The notes: generated from the sequence alone by a model not told the origin. 64,000 nucleotides of DNA from an uncultured Prevotella sp. (GCA_900314995.1 OMXK01000011.1:1-64000), one strand, 5' to 3'; positions 39,397-48,259 are shown, counted from the first letter of the stretch. Numbers and translations: made by a program.

Positions 39397-40761
39397 ATGT
39401 TTGAGAATTTAAGTGATAGGTTAGAGAGATCGTTTAAGATCTTGAAGGGTGAGGGAAAAATCACCGAGATCAATGTCGCAGAGACGCTGAAAGACGTGCG
39501 TCGGGCCTTGCTCGATGCCGACGTAAACTATAAGGTTGCCAAGACATTCACCGATACGGTGAAGCAGAAGGCACTCGGTATGAACGTGCTTACCGCCATC
39601 AAACCGAGTCAGTTGATGGTGAAGATCGTGCACGACGAACTGGCAGACCTGATGGGCGGCAAGGCTGCTGAACTGAAGATCGAAGGTCGCCCCGGTGCAC
39701 CTGCCATCATCCTGATGTCCGGTCTTCAGGGTTCGGGTAAGACCACCTTCAGCGGCAAGCTTGCCAATCTGCTGAAGACGCGCTATCACAAGAAGCCGTT
39801 GCTGGTGGCTTGCGACGTGTATCGTCCTGCTGCTATCCAGCAGTTGCATGTGGTCGGCGAGAGTGTTGGCGTGCCCGTTTATTCAGAGCCTGACAGCAAA
39901 AACGTCGTGGAGATTGCCAACCACGCCATCCAGGAGGCCAAGGCGAAGGCCAACGATGTGGTAATCATCGATACCGCAGGTCGTCTGGCCGTTGACGAAG
40001 AGATGATGAATGAGATTGAGACGCTGAAGAATGCCATCAATCCCAATGAGACGCTCTTCGTGGTCGATTCGATGACTGGTCAGGATGCCGTGAATACAGC
40101 CAAAGAATTTAATGACCGTCTGGATTTCGACGGCGTGGTGCTGACGAAACTCGATGGTGATACCCGTGGTGGTGCGGCTCTCTCTATCCGCACTGTCGTT
40201 ACCAAACCTATCAAGTTTATTGGTACCGGTGAGAAGATGGAGGCCATCGATGTGTTCCATCCCGACCGTATGGCTGACCGTATCCTCGGCATGGGTGACG
40301 TGGTATCTCTGGTAGAGCGTGCCCAGCAGCAGTACGACGAGGAAGAGGCTAAGCGCCTGGAGAAGAAGATCCGCAAGAACAAGTTCGACTTCGATGACTT
40401 CATGGGGCAGATCCAGCAGATTAAGAAGATGGGTAACATCAAGGATCTGGCAGCGATGATTCCCGGTGTGGGTAAGCAGATTAAGGATCTCGACATCGAC
40501 GACGACGCCTTCAAGGGTATTGAGGCCATCATCCAGTCGATGACGCCGAAGGAGCGTGCCAATCCCGATATCATCAATCAGAGTCGTCGCATGCGTATTG
40601 CCAAGGGCTCGGGTTCAAAGCTTGAGGATGTGAACCGTCTGATGAAACAGTTTGACCAGACACGCAAGATGATGAAGATGGTAACGGGTATGAACTCATC
40701 AAAGATGGCGCAGATGGCCAATGCCATGAAAGCCATGAAGGGTGGCATGCCGAAGTTTTAA
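39397..40761 (+). CDS. ffh: Signal recognition particle protein Ffh
   Basis: 454 residues, the SRP54 GTPase for co-translational membrane targeting. G-domain motifs are GLQGSGKTTFSGKLA, DVYRPAAIQQL, DTAGRLAVDEEMM, TKLDGDTRGGAALS and GTGEKMEAIDVFHPDR. The C-terminal M domain is methionine-rich (MKMVTGMNSSKMAQMANAMK). Starts 26 nt after the acyl-CoA synthetase and 15 nt before folD. Confidence 0.97.
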   Translation: MFENLSDRLERSFKILKGEGKITEINVAETLKDVRRALLDADVNYKVAKTFTDTVKQKALGMNVLTAIKPSQLMVKIVHDELADLMGGKAAELKIEGRPGAPAIILMSGLQGSGKTTFSGKLANLLKTRYHKKPLLVACDVYRPAAIQQLHVVGESVGVPVYSEPDSKNVVEIANHAIQEAKAKANDVVIIDTAGRLAVDEEMMNEIETLKNAINPNETLFVVDSMTGQDAVNTAKEFNDRLDFDGVVLTKLDGDTRGGAALSIRTVVTKPIKFIGTGEKMEAIDVFHPDRMADRILGMGDVVSLVERAQQQYDEEEAKRLEKKIRKNKFDFDDFMGQIQQIKKMGNIKDLAAMIPGVGKQIKDLDIDDDAFKGIEAIIQSMTPKERANPDIINQSRRMRIAKGSGSKLEDVNRLMKQFDQTRKMMKMVTGMNSSKMAQMANAMKAMKGGMPKF

Positions 40762-40776
40762 ACAAAAGTAATAAAG

Positions 40777-41655
40777 ATGCAACTGATTGACGGAAAAGCA
40801 ACGGCAGCAGCCATTAAGGCTGAGATTGCCGAAGAGGTAAAGGAGATAGTCGCAAAAGGTGGCAAACAGCCCCATCTGGCTGCTGTATTGGTAGGCCATG
40901 ACGGTGGTTCGGAGACCTATGTGAAGAATAAGGTGCTGGCCTGTGAGGCCTGTGGTTTCAAATCAACGCTCATCCGTTTTGAGGAAGACGTGACCGAGGA
41001 GGAACTGTTGGCCTGTGTCGACAATCTGAACCGCAATGGAGATATCGACGGCTTCATCGTACAGCTGCCCTTGCCGAAGCATATCGACGAGCAGAAGATT
41101 ATCGAGGCCATCGACTACCGCAAGGATGTGGACGGTTTTCATCCCATCAATGTGGGGCGTATGGCTATCGGCTTGCCCTGTTTCATTTCGGCTACGCCGC
41201 TGGGTATCATCACCCTGCTGAAGCGTTACAACATCGAGACCTCAGGTAAGAAATGCGTGATTCTGGGGCGCTCTAACATCGTTGGCAAGCCCATGGCCCA
41301 ACTGATGATGCAGAAGCAGTATGGCGATGCTACGGTGACTGTATGTCACTCACGCTCAAAGACCTTGAAGGAAGAGTGTCGTGAGGCTGATATCATCATC
41401 GCTGCCATCGGACAGCCCGACTTTGTGACGGCAGACATGGTGAAAGAGGGGGCTGTGGTTGTCGACGTAGGTACTACTCGTGTACCAGATGCTACCCGTA
41501 AGAGTGGCTTCCGTCTGAATGGCGACGTGAAGTTCGACGAGGTGGCTCCCAAATGTTCTTATATCACTCCTGTGCCTGGCGGTGTTGGTCCGATGACCAT
41601 CTGTTCGCTGATGAAGAATACCCTCGCCGCCGGCAAAAAAGAATACTATAAATGA
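40777..41655 (+). CDS. folD: Bifunctional methylene-THF dehydrogenase / methenyl-THF cyclohydrolase
   Basis: 292 residues. FolD interconverts 5,10-methylene-, methenyl- and 10-formyl-THF. [19 protein letters not shown] with the catalytic Lys, [41 protein letters not shown] (nucleotide binding) and [16 protein letters not shown] are diagnostic. Its stop overlaps the ATG of the small TPR protein (ATGA). Confidence 0.97.
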   Translation: MQLIDGKATAAAIKAEIAEEVKEIVAKGGKQPHLAAVLVGHDGGSETYVKNKVLACEACGFKSTLIRFEEDVTEEELLACVDNLNRNGDIDGFIVQLPLPKHIDEQKIIEAIDYRKDVDGFHPINVGRMAIGLPCFISATPLGIITLLKRYNIETSGKKCVILGRSNIVGKPMAQLMMQKQYGDATVTVCHSRSKTLKEECREADIIIAAIGQPDFVTADMVKEGAVVVDVGTTRVPDATRKSGFRLNGDVKFDEVAPKCSYITPVPGGVGPMTICSLMKNTLAAGKKEYYK

Positions 41656-41831
41656 CAGCTCAGGAGTGGTACGAACAAGGTAACGCCTGCCGGAAGGAGT
41701 CGAAATGGCATGAAGCCATCAACTGCTACATAAAGGCTATCGAGCTTGATCCCGATAGTCCGGCTGTTGAGGCCAAACGTATGCTCGATGACATCATGGC
41801 CTTCTATTGTAAGGATATGTATAACCCATGA
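41652..41831 (+). CDS. Small single-TPR protein
   Basis: A 59-residue ORF overlapping the folD stop by 4 nt: starts [20 protein letters not shown] and continues [20 protein letters not shown], a textbook tetratricopeptide repeat, and ends [14 protein letters not shown]. It is translationally coupled to folD and lies 9 nt before the TPR/AraC regulator. Probably a small protein-interaction module; function unknown. Confidence 0.75.
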   Translation: MTAQEWYEQGNACRKESKWHEAINCYIKAIELDPDSPAVEAKRMLDDIMAFYCKDMYNP

Positions 41832-41840
41832 TTCTTCGCG

Positions 41841-43352
41841 ATGCAGAAGATACGTTGCTATATTGTCATCTGGCTGATGCTTGTGCCGATGTTGGTGCTG
41901 GCAGATGTCGGGACACTCTATGACAAGGCGGACAGTCTGTATAACGCACAGCAGTATGACGAGGCTCAGAAACTGGCCCTCGAGGCACTCGCTCAGTGTA
42001 AGGATTCTGCTGATGTGGCTGATTGCGCCAGTCTGCTGGCGCTGATTCATGTGCGTCAAGGGCAGTTTGGCGAGGCTGTGAAGTACGCCAAGCGCTGTAA
42101 TGCAATCGATCTGGAATCGGGAGATCCCGATAACATCGCTTCGTCGTTGAACACGCTGGCAGGTATCTATATGTCGATGCGCCAGCCAGAAGAAGCGGAG
42201 AAATACATTCTGAAAGCCATCAGTTATGCCCAGAAGGCCGATAACCCCCAGCGGATGGCGGTGCTTCATGGAATGGCTTCCGAGGTGTATTACAAACTGC
42301 AACAGGAAGAGAAGTCGCTTGATTACGCCACAAAGGCTTACCAGATGGAGCAGCAACTTGGTCGCAAGGACAAGATGGCTATCCGTCAGGCAGAGCGTGC
42401 TGCGGCTCTGATAGGCCTGAAGCGTTACGACGAGGCCAGTAAAGCGTTGGCAGAGGCCATTCCCGGATTGCGCGAGAGTGGTAACATTCACTCGCTTGGC
42501 ATTGCCTGTAACCAGATGGGCGACATGATGCACAGACAGGCTAACGACTCGGCTGCCGTGCGCTATTTTGACGAGGCGCTCACCATCTTTACCCAGCAGC
42601 ACGATCTCTTCAACGAAGCAGCCTCGCGCAAGGGACTTTACGAGGCGCTGCGACATAGCGATCCAGATTTGGCGATGCAGCATAACGACCGTTACTTGGC
42701 CCTGCGCGACTCGCTCTATGACAAGGATACAGGTGAACTGTTGTCGAAATATGCCGCCGAGTATGGTAATAACGAACTGCAGGCAGAGAACCTGGAGATG
42801 CAGAAGACGAACCGCCTATATATTATAATAGGTGTGGTGATGCTGTTGGTGGCTATTGTCGCCGGCATTGCCCTCTATCTGTGGATGAAACGGCGCGAAC
42901 AGCAGCATACCGAACAGCTGATCCATAAGATACAAGAACTCTCTGCCGCCCTTGAGGCAGGGGAGCAGGCACAACCCAAGACGGCTTCGGAAGAAACCCA
43001 GGAGCCTGAGACCGAACCCGAAGAAGAGACGGAGGATCAACTTTTCCTGATGCGTGTTGTGAAGGCTGTGAACGACGGACTGCCCACAGGTCACTATGGT
43101 GTCGACGAGATTGCTTCAGCATTGAACATGGGTACGCAGACTTTCCGCAGAAGACTGATGAAGGTGACGGGAGACTCTCCCAAGGCCTTTATCTCTGCCA
43201 TCCAGATGGAACGTGCCGCCAAGCTTCTCACCATGTCGCCTGATATGCCGATCTCGCAGATTGCCATGCGTTGCGGCTATGAGGAGACCACCAGTTTCAC
43301 TCGTGCCTTCAGGAAGGCATTCGGTGTGCCTCCATCACAATATAAAGCATAA
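41841..43352 (+). CDS. Membrane-anchored TPR regulator with AraC-type DNA-binding domain
   Basis: 503 residues. An N-terminal signal/anchor (IWLMLVPMLVLA), about six TPR-like helical repeats to residue 300, one transmembrane helix (YIIIGVVMLLVAIVAGIALYL), a Glu/Gln-rich linker (SEETQEPETEPEEETED) and a C-terminal AraC HTH (ALNMGTQTFRRRLMKVTG, then ISQIAMRCGYEETTSFTRAF). The layout puts TPRs outside and the DNA-binding domain in the cytoplasm, as in Bacteroidota hybrid-type sensors that respond to envelope signals. Last gene of the ffh-folD run; strong terminator follows. Confidence 0.88.
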   Translation: MQKIRCYIVIWLMLVPMLVLADVGTLYDKADSLYNAQQYDEAQKLALEALAQCKDSADVADCASLLALIHVRQGQFGEAVKYAKRCNAIDLESGDPDNIASSLNTLAGIYMSMRQPEEAEKYILKAISYAQKADNPQRMAVLHGMASEVYYKLQQEEKSLDYATKAYQMEQQLGRKDKMAIRQAERAAALIGLKRYDEASKALAEAIPGLRESGNIHSLGIACNQMGDMMHRQANDSAAVRYFDEALTIFTQQHDLFNEAASRKGLYEALRHSDPDLAMQHNDRYLALRDSLYDKDTGELLSKYAAEYGNNELQAENLEMQKTNRLYIIIGVVMLLVAIVAGIALYLWMKRREQQHTEQLIHKIQELSAALEAGEQAQPKTASEETQEPETEPEEETEDQLFLMRVVKAVNDGLPTGHYGVDEIASALNMGTQTFRRRLMKVTGDSPKAFISAIQMERAAKLLTMSPDMPISQIAMRCGYEETTSFTRAFRKAFGVPPSQYKA

Positions 43353-43382
43353 AAAGCAAGCAAAAACGCTTGCTTTTTTTTA
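43352..43382 (+). terminator. Terminator after TPR/AraC gene
   Basis: AAAAGCAAGC pairs perfectly with GCTTGCTTTT around a 6-nt loop and is followed by further T residues. Confidence 0.85.
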
Positions 43383-43429
43383 TTTTGTAACAAAATGTAT
43401 GGTCGTAAAATGCATTTTGTAACAAAATG
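43382..43429. promoter_or_regulatory. Twin palindromic operators ATTTTGTAACAAAAT
   Basis: The 15-bp near-palindrome (7-bp arms around one A) occurs at 43382-43396 and 43414-43428, 32 bp apart, about three helical turns. They lie 30-75 bp upstream of the -7 box TAACTTTG (43456-43463) of the next small gene, a typical place for paired regulator sites. Confidence 0.55.
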
Positions 43430-43455
43430 TCTAGCACCGAAGGCCCTTTTCATCG

Positions 43456-43463
43456 TAACTTTG
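43456..43463 (+). promoter_or_regulatory. -7 element of small ORF gene
   Basis: TAACTTTG, 9 nt before ATG 43473. No good TTTG -33 element is present at the usual distance, so activation through the twin palindromes is possible. Confidence 0.5.
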
Positions 43464-43472
43464 CACCTAGAA

Positions 43473-43661
43473 ATGGAAAAGACCGAGCGACAGAAACGAG
43501 CCATGGCTTTCGCCTCTGAGTATTTGGAGTTGCTGATGGGCCATGAAGCTGACCAGGAAAAGCTGGTGAGGCGCATGGTAGATGAGCGGTGGGCGGAGCT
43601 GAAGCCTAAGATAGATGCCTATATCGATGAACGTATCAAAGCAGCCAATCAACAGAAATAA
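43473..43661 (+). CDS. Small helical protein of unknown function
   Basis: 62 residues, charged and helical, starting MEKTERQKRAMAFASEYLEL and ending DAYIDERIKAANQQK. Placed behind the twin palindromes and a -7 box. The start at 43473 is fixed by the promoter; the frame upstream to 43395 runs through the operators. No known family recognised. Confidence 0.55.
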   Translation: MEKTERQKRAMAFASEYLELLMGHEADQEKLVRRMVDERWAELKPKIDAYIDERIKAANQQK

Positions 43662-43700
43662 CATTATAAACCATATTATTAACATTAAAACTTTAAAACA

Positions 43701-44708
43701 ATGACGAGAATGAGTAATTTGACGAAACTGGCAGTGGCAGTAGCCATGCTGTTTGCAGTGAACATGAGTGCCAACGCACAGTTAGGCGGGTTGTTGAACA
43801 AGGCCAAGAAGGCCGTCACGAATGAAGCCACACAGAGTGCACAGGAGAAGAAAGTGAAGGCCGACTACGTGAAAGGACATCCCCGGGAGCAGGAGAAACT
43901 GGCTGCCGAGGCTGCTGGTGGTATGGACAAGTATCTGGGTCTCGACAAAACGGAAAACGGACGCATTCTCTGGAAGTATGGAAGTATGGAAGAATGGGAG
44001 ACCTCGCAGATTAAGAATGCCTGGAGTGCTTCAAGATATGTCGTGCAGGTGCTTCGCTATCTGAAGGGCAATACGGAGACCTTTGATTTTTATAATGACA
44101 CCAATCATGTGCTCTACCTCTTTAATAATAATATACCCGACGACTTGAAGCGTGCTGCCCAGAAGTCGAAAACCGGAGATCCTGTACCCGCCAAGGACAT
44201 CGCCGCCATCAAGGCTGAAGCTGCCCGCGTAAAGAAGATGTATATGGAGCGTACTGGTGCGACGGAGAAGAGCGCCGAGGAGAAGAAGGCTGAGGCAGAT
44301 CAGGCCTACGTGCAGGATATCATCAACAAGAACTATCTGCTCGACAACCTCACCGACAAAAACCGTCAGGCTAAGCCTGTGGCCGACTATAAGGCCAAGG
44401 TGAATGCCAAGATCAAGCAGCAGCTCGCTCCCACGAAGATTCTCGGCACATACTCTACATCTGCTGCCTGGCAGGGTCTGCCCTTGCAGAACTACCCCGA
44501 CTTGAAGGAGAAATACGAGAGTGTTCAGGAGATGCAGTTTAAGACCTTCTATGAGAAGGGTGGCAAGTATTATGTCGTGAAGAGCGCCTTCCGCCAGAGC
44601 ATTGACAAGGGTGACAACAAGAGTGGTGCCCAGCCCCAGAAGTTCTATTGGCCTGGCATCGAGACACCAGTAGAGATCCCCGCTGACAAGATTCAGGGCA
44701 AATTCTAA
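43701..44708 (+). CDS. Secreted protein of unknown function
   Basis: 335 residues with a signal peptide (LAVAVAMLFAVNMSANAQ). The mature part begins LGGLLNKAKKAVTN and is Lys/Ala-rich and helical, with WSASRYVVQVLRYLKGN and a C-terminal YPDLKEKYESVQEMQFKTFY. It may start at the Met four codons in. I do not recognise a family; similar Lys-rich periplasmic proteins are common in Prevotella. Confidence 0.7.
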   Translation: MTRMSNLTKLAVAVAMLFAVNMSANAQLGGLLNKAKKAVTNEATQSAQEKKVKADYVKGHPREQEKLAAEAAGGMDKYLGLDKTENGRILWKYGSMEEWETSQIKNAWSASRYVVQVLRYLKGNTETFDFYNDTNHVLYLFNNNIPDDLKRAAQKSKTGDPVPAKDIAAIKAEAARVKKMYMERTGATEKSAEEKKAEADQAYVQDIINKNYLLDNLTDKNRQAKPVADYKAKVNAKIKQQLAPTKILGTYSTSAAWQGLPLQNYPDLKEKYESVQEMQFKTFYEKGGKYYVVKSAFRQSIDKGDNKSGAQPQKFYWPGIETPVEIPADKIQGKF

Positions 44709-44714
44709 TCAGAA

Positions 44715-44737
44715 TTGGAAACTATTTCGTATCTTTA
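44715..44737 (+). promoter_or_regulatory. Weak promoter of repeat-protein gene
   Basis: TATCTTTA at 44730-44737 with TTGG about 12 nt upstream; a poor match, but the only box in this gap. Confidence 0.3.
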
Positions 44738-44787
44738 CAAACGAATAAGAACAAAACCAGAATCATAACAATTAAAACTTAAGGACA

Positions 44788-45207
44788 ATGAAGAAATCAA
44801 GCATTTTGAGAGTAGTGATGGCAGTTGCCATGTTACTCATGGTGAATGGTAATGTGATGGCCGACGATCTTCGTCTGGGTGGTAGCATCGTAGGTAAGAT
44901 TGAGTCGAATGGTGCTGTACGTATCAATGGTTCTATCGTAGGCCGTTTCGAGTCGAATGGCGACATCCGTGTAGGCGGCTCTATCGTAGGCCGTATCGAG
45001 TCTAACGGTGACATCCGTAAAAATGGTTCTATCATCGGTAGGGTGGAGTCGAACAACGACATCCGCATCAACGGCTCCATCGTCGGTAGGGTAGAGAAGA
45101 ACGGCGATATCCGCAAGAACGGTTCCATCATCGGCCGTGCCGAGCATATGACTGATGTGCGCCGCGTAGCCGTGATGTACTTCTTCCCATTCTTCAATCT
45201 CAGGTAA
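44788..45207 (+). CDS. Secreted 16-residue-repeat protein (beta-flower/bactofilin-like)
   Basis: 139 residues with a signal peptide (to about MADD). Six tandem 16-residue repeats follow with consensus NGSIVGRIESNGDIRK, covering about residues 31-126, ending with YFFPFFNLR. Each repeat should give two strands, so the mature protein is a small closed beta structure, resembling the five-fold beta-flower proteins known from Bacteroides. The DNA repeats are 48 bp and have diverged in codons while keeping the residues, so selection acts on the protein. Followed by a terminator. Confidence 0.8.
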   Translation: MKKSSILRVVMAVAMLLMVNGNVMADDLRLGGSIVGKIESNGAVRINGSIVGRFESNGDIRVGGSIVGRIESNGDIRKNGSIIGRVESNNDIRINGSIVGRVEKNGDIRKNGSIIGRAEHMTDVRRVAVMYFFPFFNLR

Positions 45208-45233
45208 GTAATCACGCCATTTCAGTATCATCT

Positions 45234-45265
45234 AAGGCTCGCTTCCAACAGGAGCGGGCTTTATT
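45234..45265 (+). terminator. Terminator after repeat-protein gene
   Basis: AAGGCTCGCTTCC pairs with GGAGCGGGCTTT around AACA with one bulge, followed by a short T-run. Confidence 0.6.
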
Positions 45266-45267
45266 TG

Positions 45268-45405
45268 TACCTTTGACTAACGTCGAAAGTTTGCTTTTCG
45301 CTCGATTTGCACTACCTTTGACTATCGTCGAAGATACTTTCGTTCGAAAATTGAAAGAAAAAACCGATTTTTCTTTTGCATTTTGCTCACTTATTCGTAC
45401 CTTTG
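45268..45405 (+). promoter_or_regulatory. Triple promoter cassette upstream of korD
   Basis: Three TACCTTTG boxes at 45268-45275, 45313-45320 (TTTG 45290-45293, 19-nt spacer) and 45398-45405 (TTTG 45375-45378, 19-nt spacer). The first two are each followed by a GACTAnCGTCGAA block. The last promoter shares TACTTTCGTTCGAAAAT and TCACTTATTCGTACCTTTGC with the promoter region of the sugar-kinase operon (6938-7004). Confidence 0.65.
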
Positions 45406-45444
45406 CACCCAATTTAGAAATTAATGCATTAATTACAGGATAAT

Positions 45445-45675
45445 ATGGCAAAAATGAAAGGCGCCATCGAGGTGAATACTGAGCGTTGCAAGGGATGCAG
45501 TCTCTGCGTCATTGCATGCCCTCAGAAGGTCATCGCATTGGCCAACAAAGTGAATCTTCACGGTTATCCCTATGTGGAGGCTGTCAACGAGGAAGCCTGT
45601 GTGGGCTGTGCTTCGTGCGGCATCGTCTGCCCCGATGGTTGTATCACCGTGTATCGTAAAAAAGTGGAGGAGTAA
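45445..45675 (+). CDS. korD: 2-oxoacid:ferredoxin oxidoreductase delta (ferredoxin) subunit
   Basis: 76 residues with two 4Fe-4S motifs, CKGCSLCVIACP and CVGCASCGIVCP. It transfers electrons from the thiamine-diphosphate site of the enzyme to an external ferredoxin. First gene of a four-gene operon; 3 nt separate it from the alpha subunit. Confidence 0.88.
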   Translation: MAKMKGAIEVNTERCKGCSLCVIACPQKVIALANKVNLHGYPYVEAVNEEACVGCASCGIVCPDGCITVYRKKVEE

Positions 45676-45678
45676 GTT

Positions 45679-46761
45679 ATGGCAGAAGAAAAAGAAGTTG
45701 TGTTGATGAAAGGCAATGAGGCTATCGCCCATGCTGCTATTCGTTGCGGATGCGACGGCTATTTCGGCTATCCTATTACTCCGCAGAGTGAAGTAATTGA
45801 GACGCTGGCTGAGTTGAAGCCTTGGGAGACCACTGGTATGCAGGTGGTTCAGGCTGAGAGTGAGCTCGCCTCTATTTATATGGTCTATGGCGCTGCCGGA
45901 GCTGGTAAGCGTGCGATGACCTCTTCTAGTTCTCCTGGTATCGCCCTGATGCAGGAGGGTATCACTTATATGGCTGGTGCTGAGGTGCCAGGTGTGTTTG
46001 TCAACGTTCAGCGTGGCGGTCCTGGTCTGGGTACGATCCAGCCCTCGCAGGGTGACTATTTCCAGGCTACCCGTGGTGGTGGTAATGGTGACTACAAGGT
46101 TATCGTGCTGGCTCCGAACTCGGTGCAGGAGATGGCCGACTTCGTTGACCTTGCCTTCGAGCTGGCCTTCAAGTATCGCAACCCTGCCATGATCCTTTCC
46201 GACGGTGTCATTGGTCAGATGATGGAGAAGGTGGTGCTGCCGCCGTTTAAGCCCCGTCGTACCGACGAGGAGGTGATCAAGCAGTGCCCCTGGGCTTCTA
46301 CTGGTAAGCCGAAGAACCGTGAGCGTGTGGTGATTACCTCACTTGAGCTGAAGCCTGAGATCATGGAGCAGCGCAACATCGCTCTTCAGGAGAAGTACCG
46401 TAAGATTCAGGAGAACGAGGTACGCTTCGAGCAGCAGCTGATGGATGATGCAGAGTATGCCATCGTAGCCTTTGGTTCTGCCGCCCGTATCGCAGAGAAG
46501 AGCGTTGAGATTGCTCGTGAGCAGGGTATCAAGGTCGGTCTTTTCCGTCCGATTACGCTGTTCCCGTTCCCCACGAATCAGATTGCTGAGTTGTCGAAGA
46601 AGGTGAAGGGTATCCTCGTCGCCGAGATCAATGCCGGACAGATGGTACAGGATGTTCGCCTCGCTGTGAACGGTGCTGTGCCTGTAGAGCAGTTCGGTCG
46701 TCTGGGTGGTATCGTTCCCGATCCTGAGGAGATTGTTGAAGCTTTAAAGAAGGTCATGTAA
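45679..46761 (+). CDS. korA: 2-oxoacid:ferredoxin oxidoreductase alpha subunit (KorA/VorB)
   Basis: 360 residues. The pyrimidine-binding domain has YFGYPITPQSEVIETLAE and GKRAMTSSSSPGIALMQEG, then the PQSQGDYFQATRGG-like patch (QPSQGDYFQATRGGGNGDY) and the CoA-binding-type domain from YAIVAFGSAAR. In Bacteroidota this subunit is often called VorB (branched-chain 2-oxoacid). The substrate (2-oxoglutarate or 2-oxoisovalerate) cannot be decided from sequence alone. Confidence 0.9.
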   Translation: MAEEKEVVLMKGNEAIAHAAIRCGCDGYFGYPITPQSEVIETLAELKPWETTGMQVVQAESELASIYMVYGAAGAGKRAMTSSSSPGIALMQEGITYMAGAEVPGVFVNVQRGGPGLGTIQPSQGDYFQATRGGGNGDYKVIVLAPNSVQEMADFVDLAFELAFKYRNPAMILSDGVIGQMMEKVVLPPFKPRRTDEEVIKQCPWASTGKPKNRERVVITSLELKPEIMEQRNIALQEKYRKIQENEVRFEQQLMDDAEYAIVAFGSAARIAEKSVEIAREQGIKVGLFRPITLFPFPTNQIAELSKKVKGILVAEINAGQMVQDVRLAVNGAVPVEQFGRLGGIVPDPEEIVEALKKVM

Positions 46762-46764
46762 GTT

Positions 46765-47535
46765 ATGGATAGAAATCAAATAGTTCAACCAGAGAACATC
46801 GTCTGCAAGAAGCCGACGCTGATGAACGACAACAATATGCACTACTGCCCGGGCTGTTCGCATGGCGTAGTACATAAACTCATTGCCGAAGTCATCGAAG
46901 AGATGGGTATGGAAGACAAGGCTGTAGGTGTATCGCCTGTAGGCTGTGCCGTCTTCGCGTACAATTATATAGATATAGACTGGCAGGAGGCTGCCCACGG
47001 TCGTGCTCCCGCATTGGCTACCGGTATCAAGCGCTGCTGGCCTGATCGTCTCGTCTTCACCTATCAGGGTGACGGCGACTTGGCTTGTATTGGTACCTGT
47101 GAGACCATCCATGCCCTGAACCGTGGTGAGAACATCGTGATTATCTTTGTCAACAATGCCATCTATGGTATGACGGGTGGTCAGATGGCGCCCACGACGC
47201 TGATTGGTCAGAAGACCTCTACTTGTCCTTACGGCCGTGATCCTGAGATTCATGGCTATCCCCTGAAGATGGCGGATATCGCTGCCCAACTGGAGGGAAC
47301 CTGCTACGTCACTCGTCAGAGTGTAGAGTCTGTAGCCTCTATCAACAAGGCTAAGAAGGCTTTGCGCAAGGCTTTCGAGGCTTCGATGGCTGGTAAGGGA
47401 AGCTCGCTCGTAGAGTTTGTGTCAACCTGTAACAGCGGTTGGAAGCTCACGCCTGCTAAGGCTAATGAATGGATGAAGGAGAATATGTTCCCCTTCTATC
47501 CCAAAGGTGACTTAAAAGATACGACAGACAAATGA
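46765..47535 (+). CDS. korB: 2-oxoacid:ferredoxin oxidoreductase beta subunit
   Basis: 256 residues. The ThDP/Mg motif is FTYQGDGDLACIGTCETIHA with the NNAIYGMTGGQMAPTT loop. MHYCPGCSHGVVHKLI holds the substrate-binding start. Cytoplasmic partner of the alpha subunit. Overlaps the gamma gene by 4 nt. Confidence 0.92.
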   Translation: MDRNQIVQPENIVCKKPTLMNDNNMHYCPGCSHGVVHKLIAEVIEEMGMEDKAVGVSPVGCAVFAYNYIDIDWQEAAHGRAPALATGIKRCWPDRLVFTYQGDGDLACIGTCETIHALNRGENIVIIFVNNAIYGMTGGQMAPTTLIGQKTSTCPYGRDPEIHGYPLKMADIAAQLEGTCYVTRQSVESVASINKAKKALRKAFEASMAGKGSSLVEFVSTCNSGWKLTPAKANEWMKENMFPFYPKGDLKDTTDK

Positions 47536-48077
47536 AAAAGGAAATAATTATCAGTGGTTTCGGAGGTCAGGGCGTGCTCTCGATGGGTAAGATTCTGGCC
47601 TATAGTGGACTGATGGAGGACAAGGAAGTCACTTGGATGCCTGCCTACGGTCCTGAGCAGCGTGGTGGTACAGCCAACGTGACGGTAATTGTCAGCGACG
47701 AGCGCATCTCTTCGCCCATCCTCAGCAAGTACGATATCGCCGTAGTGCTGAACCAGCCCTCACTCGAGAAGTTTGAGCCGAAGATCAAGCCTGGCGGTAT
47801 CCTCATCTACGACGGCTTTGGTATCATCAAGAAGCCGACGCGTAAGGATATCACCATCTACGAGATCAACGCCATGGACAAGGCTGCCGAGATGAAGAAC
47901 GGCAAGGTGTTCAACATGATTGTGCTCGGTGGTCTGCTCAAGGTGGCTCCCGTGGTGAGCGACAAGGGTGTGGAGAAGGCCCTTTTCAAGACCCTTCCCG
48001 AGCGCCATCACTCGCTGATCCCCCTCAATATGGAGGCCCTCAAGGAAGGCGCCAAGATTATTGAAGAAGTGAAGTAA
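47532..48077 (+). CDS. korC: 2-oxoacid:ferredoxin oxidoreductase gamma subunit
   Basis: 181 residues. IISGFGGQGVLSMGKILAY and MPAYGPEQRGGTANVTVIVS are the family signature. ATG overlaps the beta stop (ATGA). Completes the korDABC operon, which ends at a strong terminator. Likely role: reductive or oxidative 2-oxoacid metabolism with ferredoxin in an anaerobe. Confidence 0.92.
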   Translation: MKKEIIISGFGGQGVLSMGKILAYSGLMEDKEVTWMPAYGPEQRGGTANVTVIVSDERISSPILSKYDIAVVLNQPSLEKFEPKIKPGGILIYDGFGIIKKPTRKDITIYEINAMDKAAEMKNGKVFNMIVLGGLLKVAPVVSDKGVEKALFKTLPERHHSLIPLNMEALKEGAKIIEEVK

Positions 48078-48096
48078 GATAATAAAATAACACTAT

Positions 48097-48141
48097 GCTA
48101 CACCTCATTCTAAGTTTTACAGAATGGGGTGTAGCTTTTTT
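48097..48141 (+). terminator. Strong terminator of the kor operon
   Basis: GCTACACCTCATTCT pairs with AGAATGGGGTGTAGC (one G-T wobble) around a 9-nt loop, followed by TTTTTT. Confidence 0.92.
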
Positions 48142-48227
48142 ATGCCCGCACAGGAAATGTAATTATATTAAATTAAGGTGTTTGGGAGACTTATTCTTTG
48201 TTTTCTACATGATTTCCTATCAAAACA

Positions 48228-48259
48228 TTTTGGAATTTGCCCAAGATTATGTAATTTTG
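48228..48259 (+). promoter_or_regulatory. Promoter of FecB-like gene
   Basis: TTTTG 48228-48232, 19 nt, TAATTTTG 48252-48259. Confidence 0.6.
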
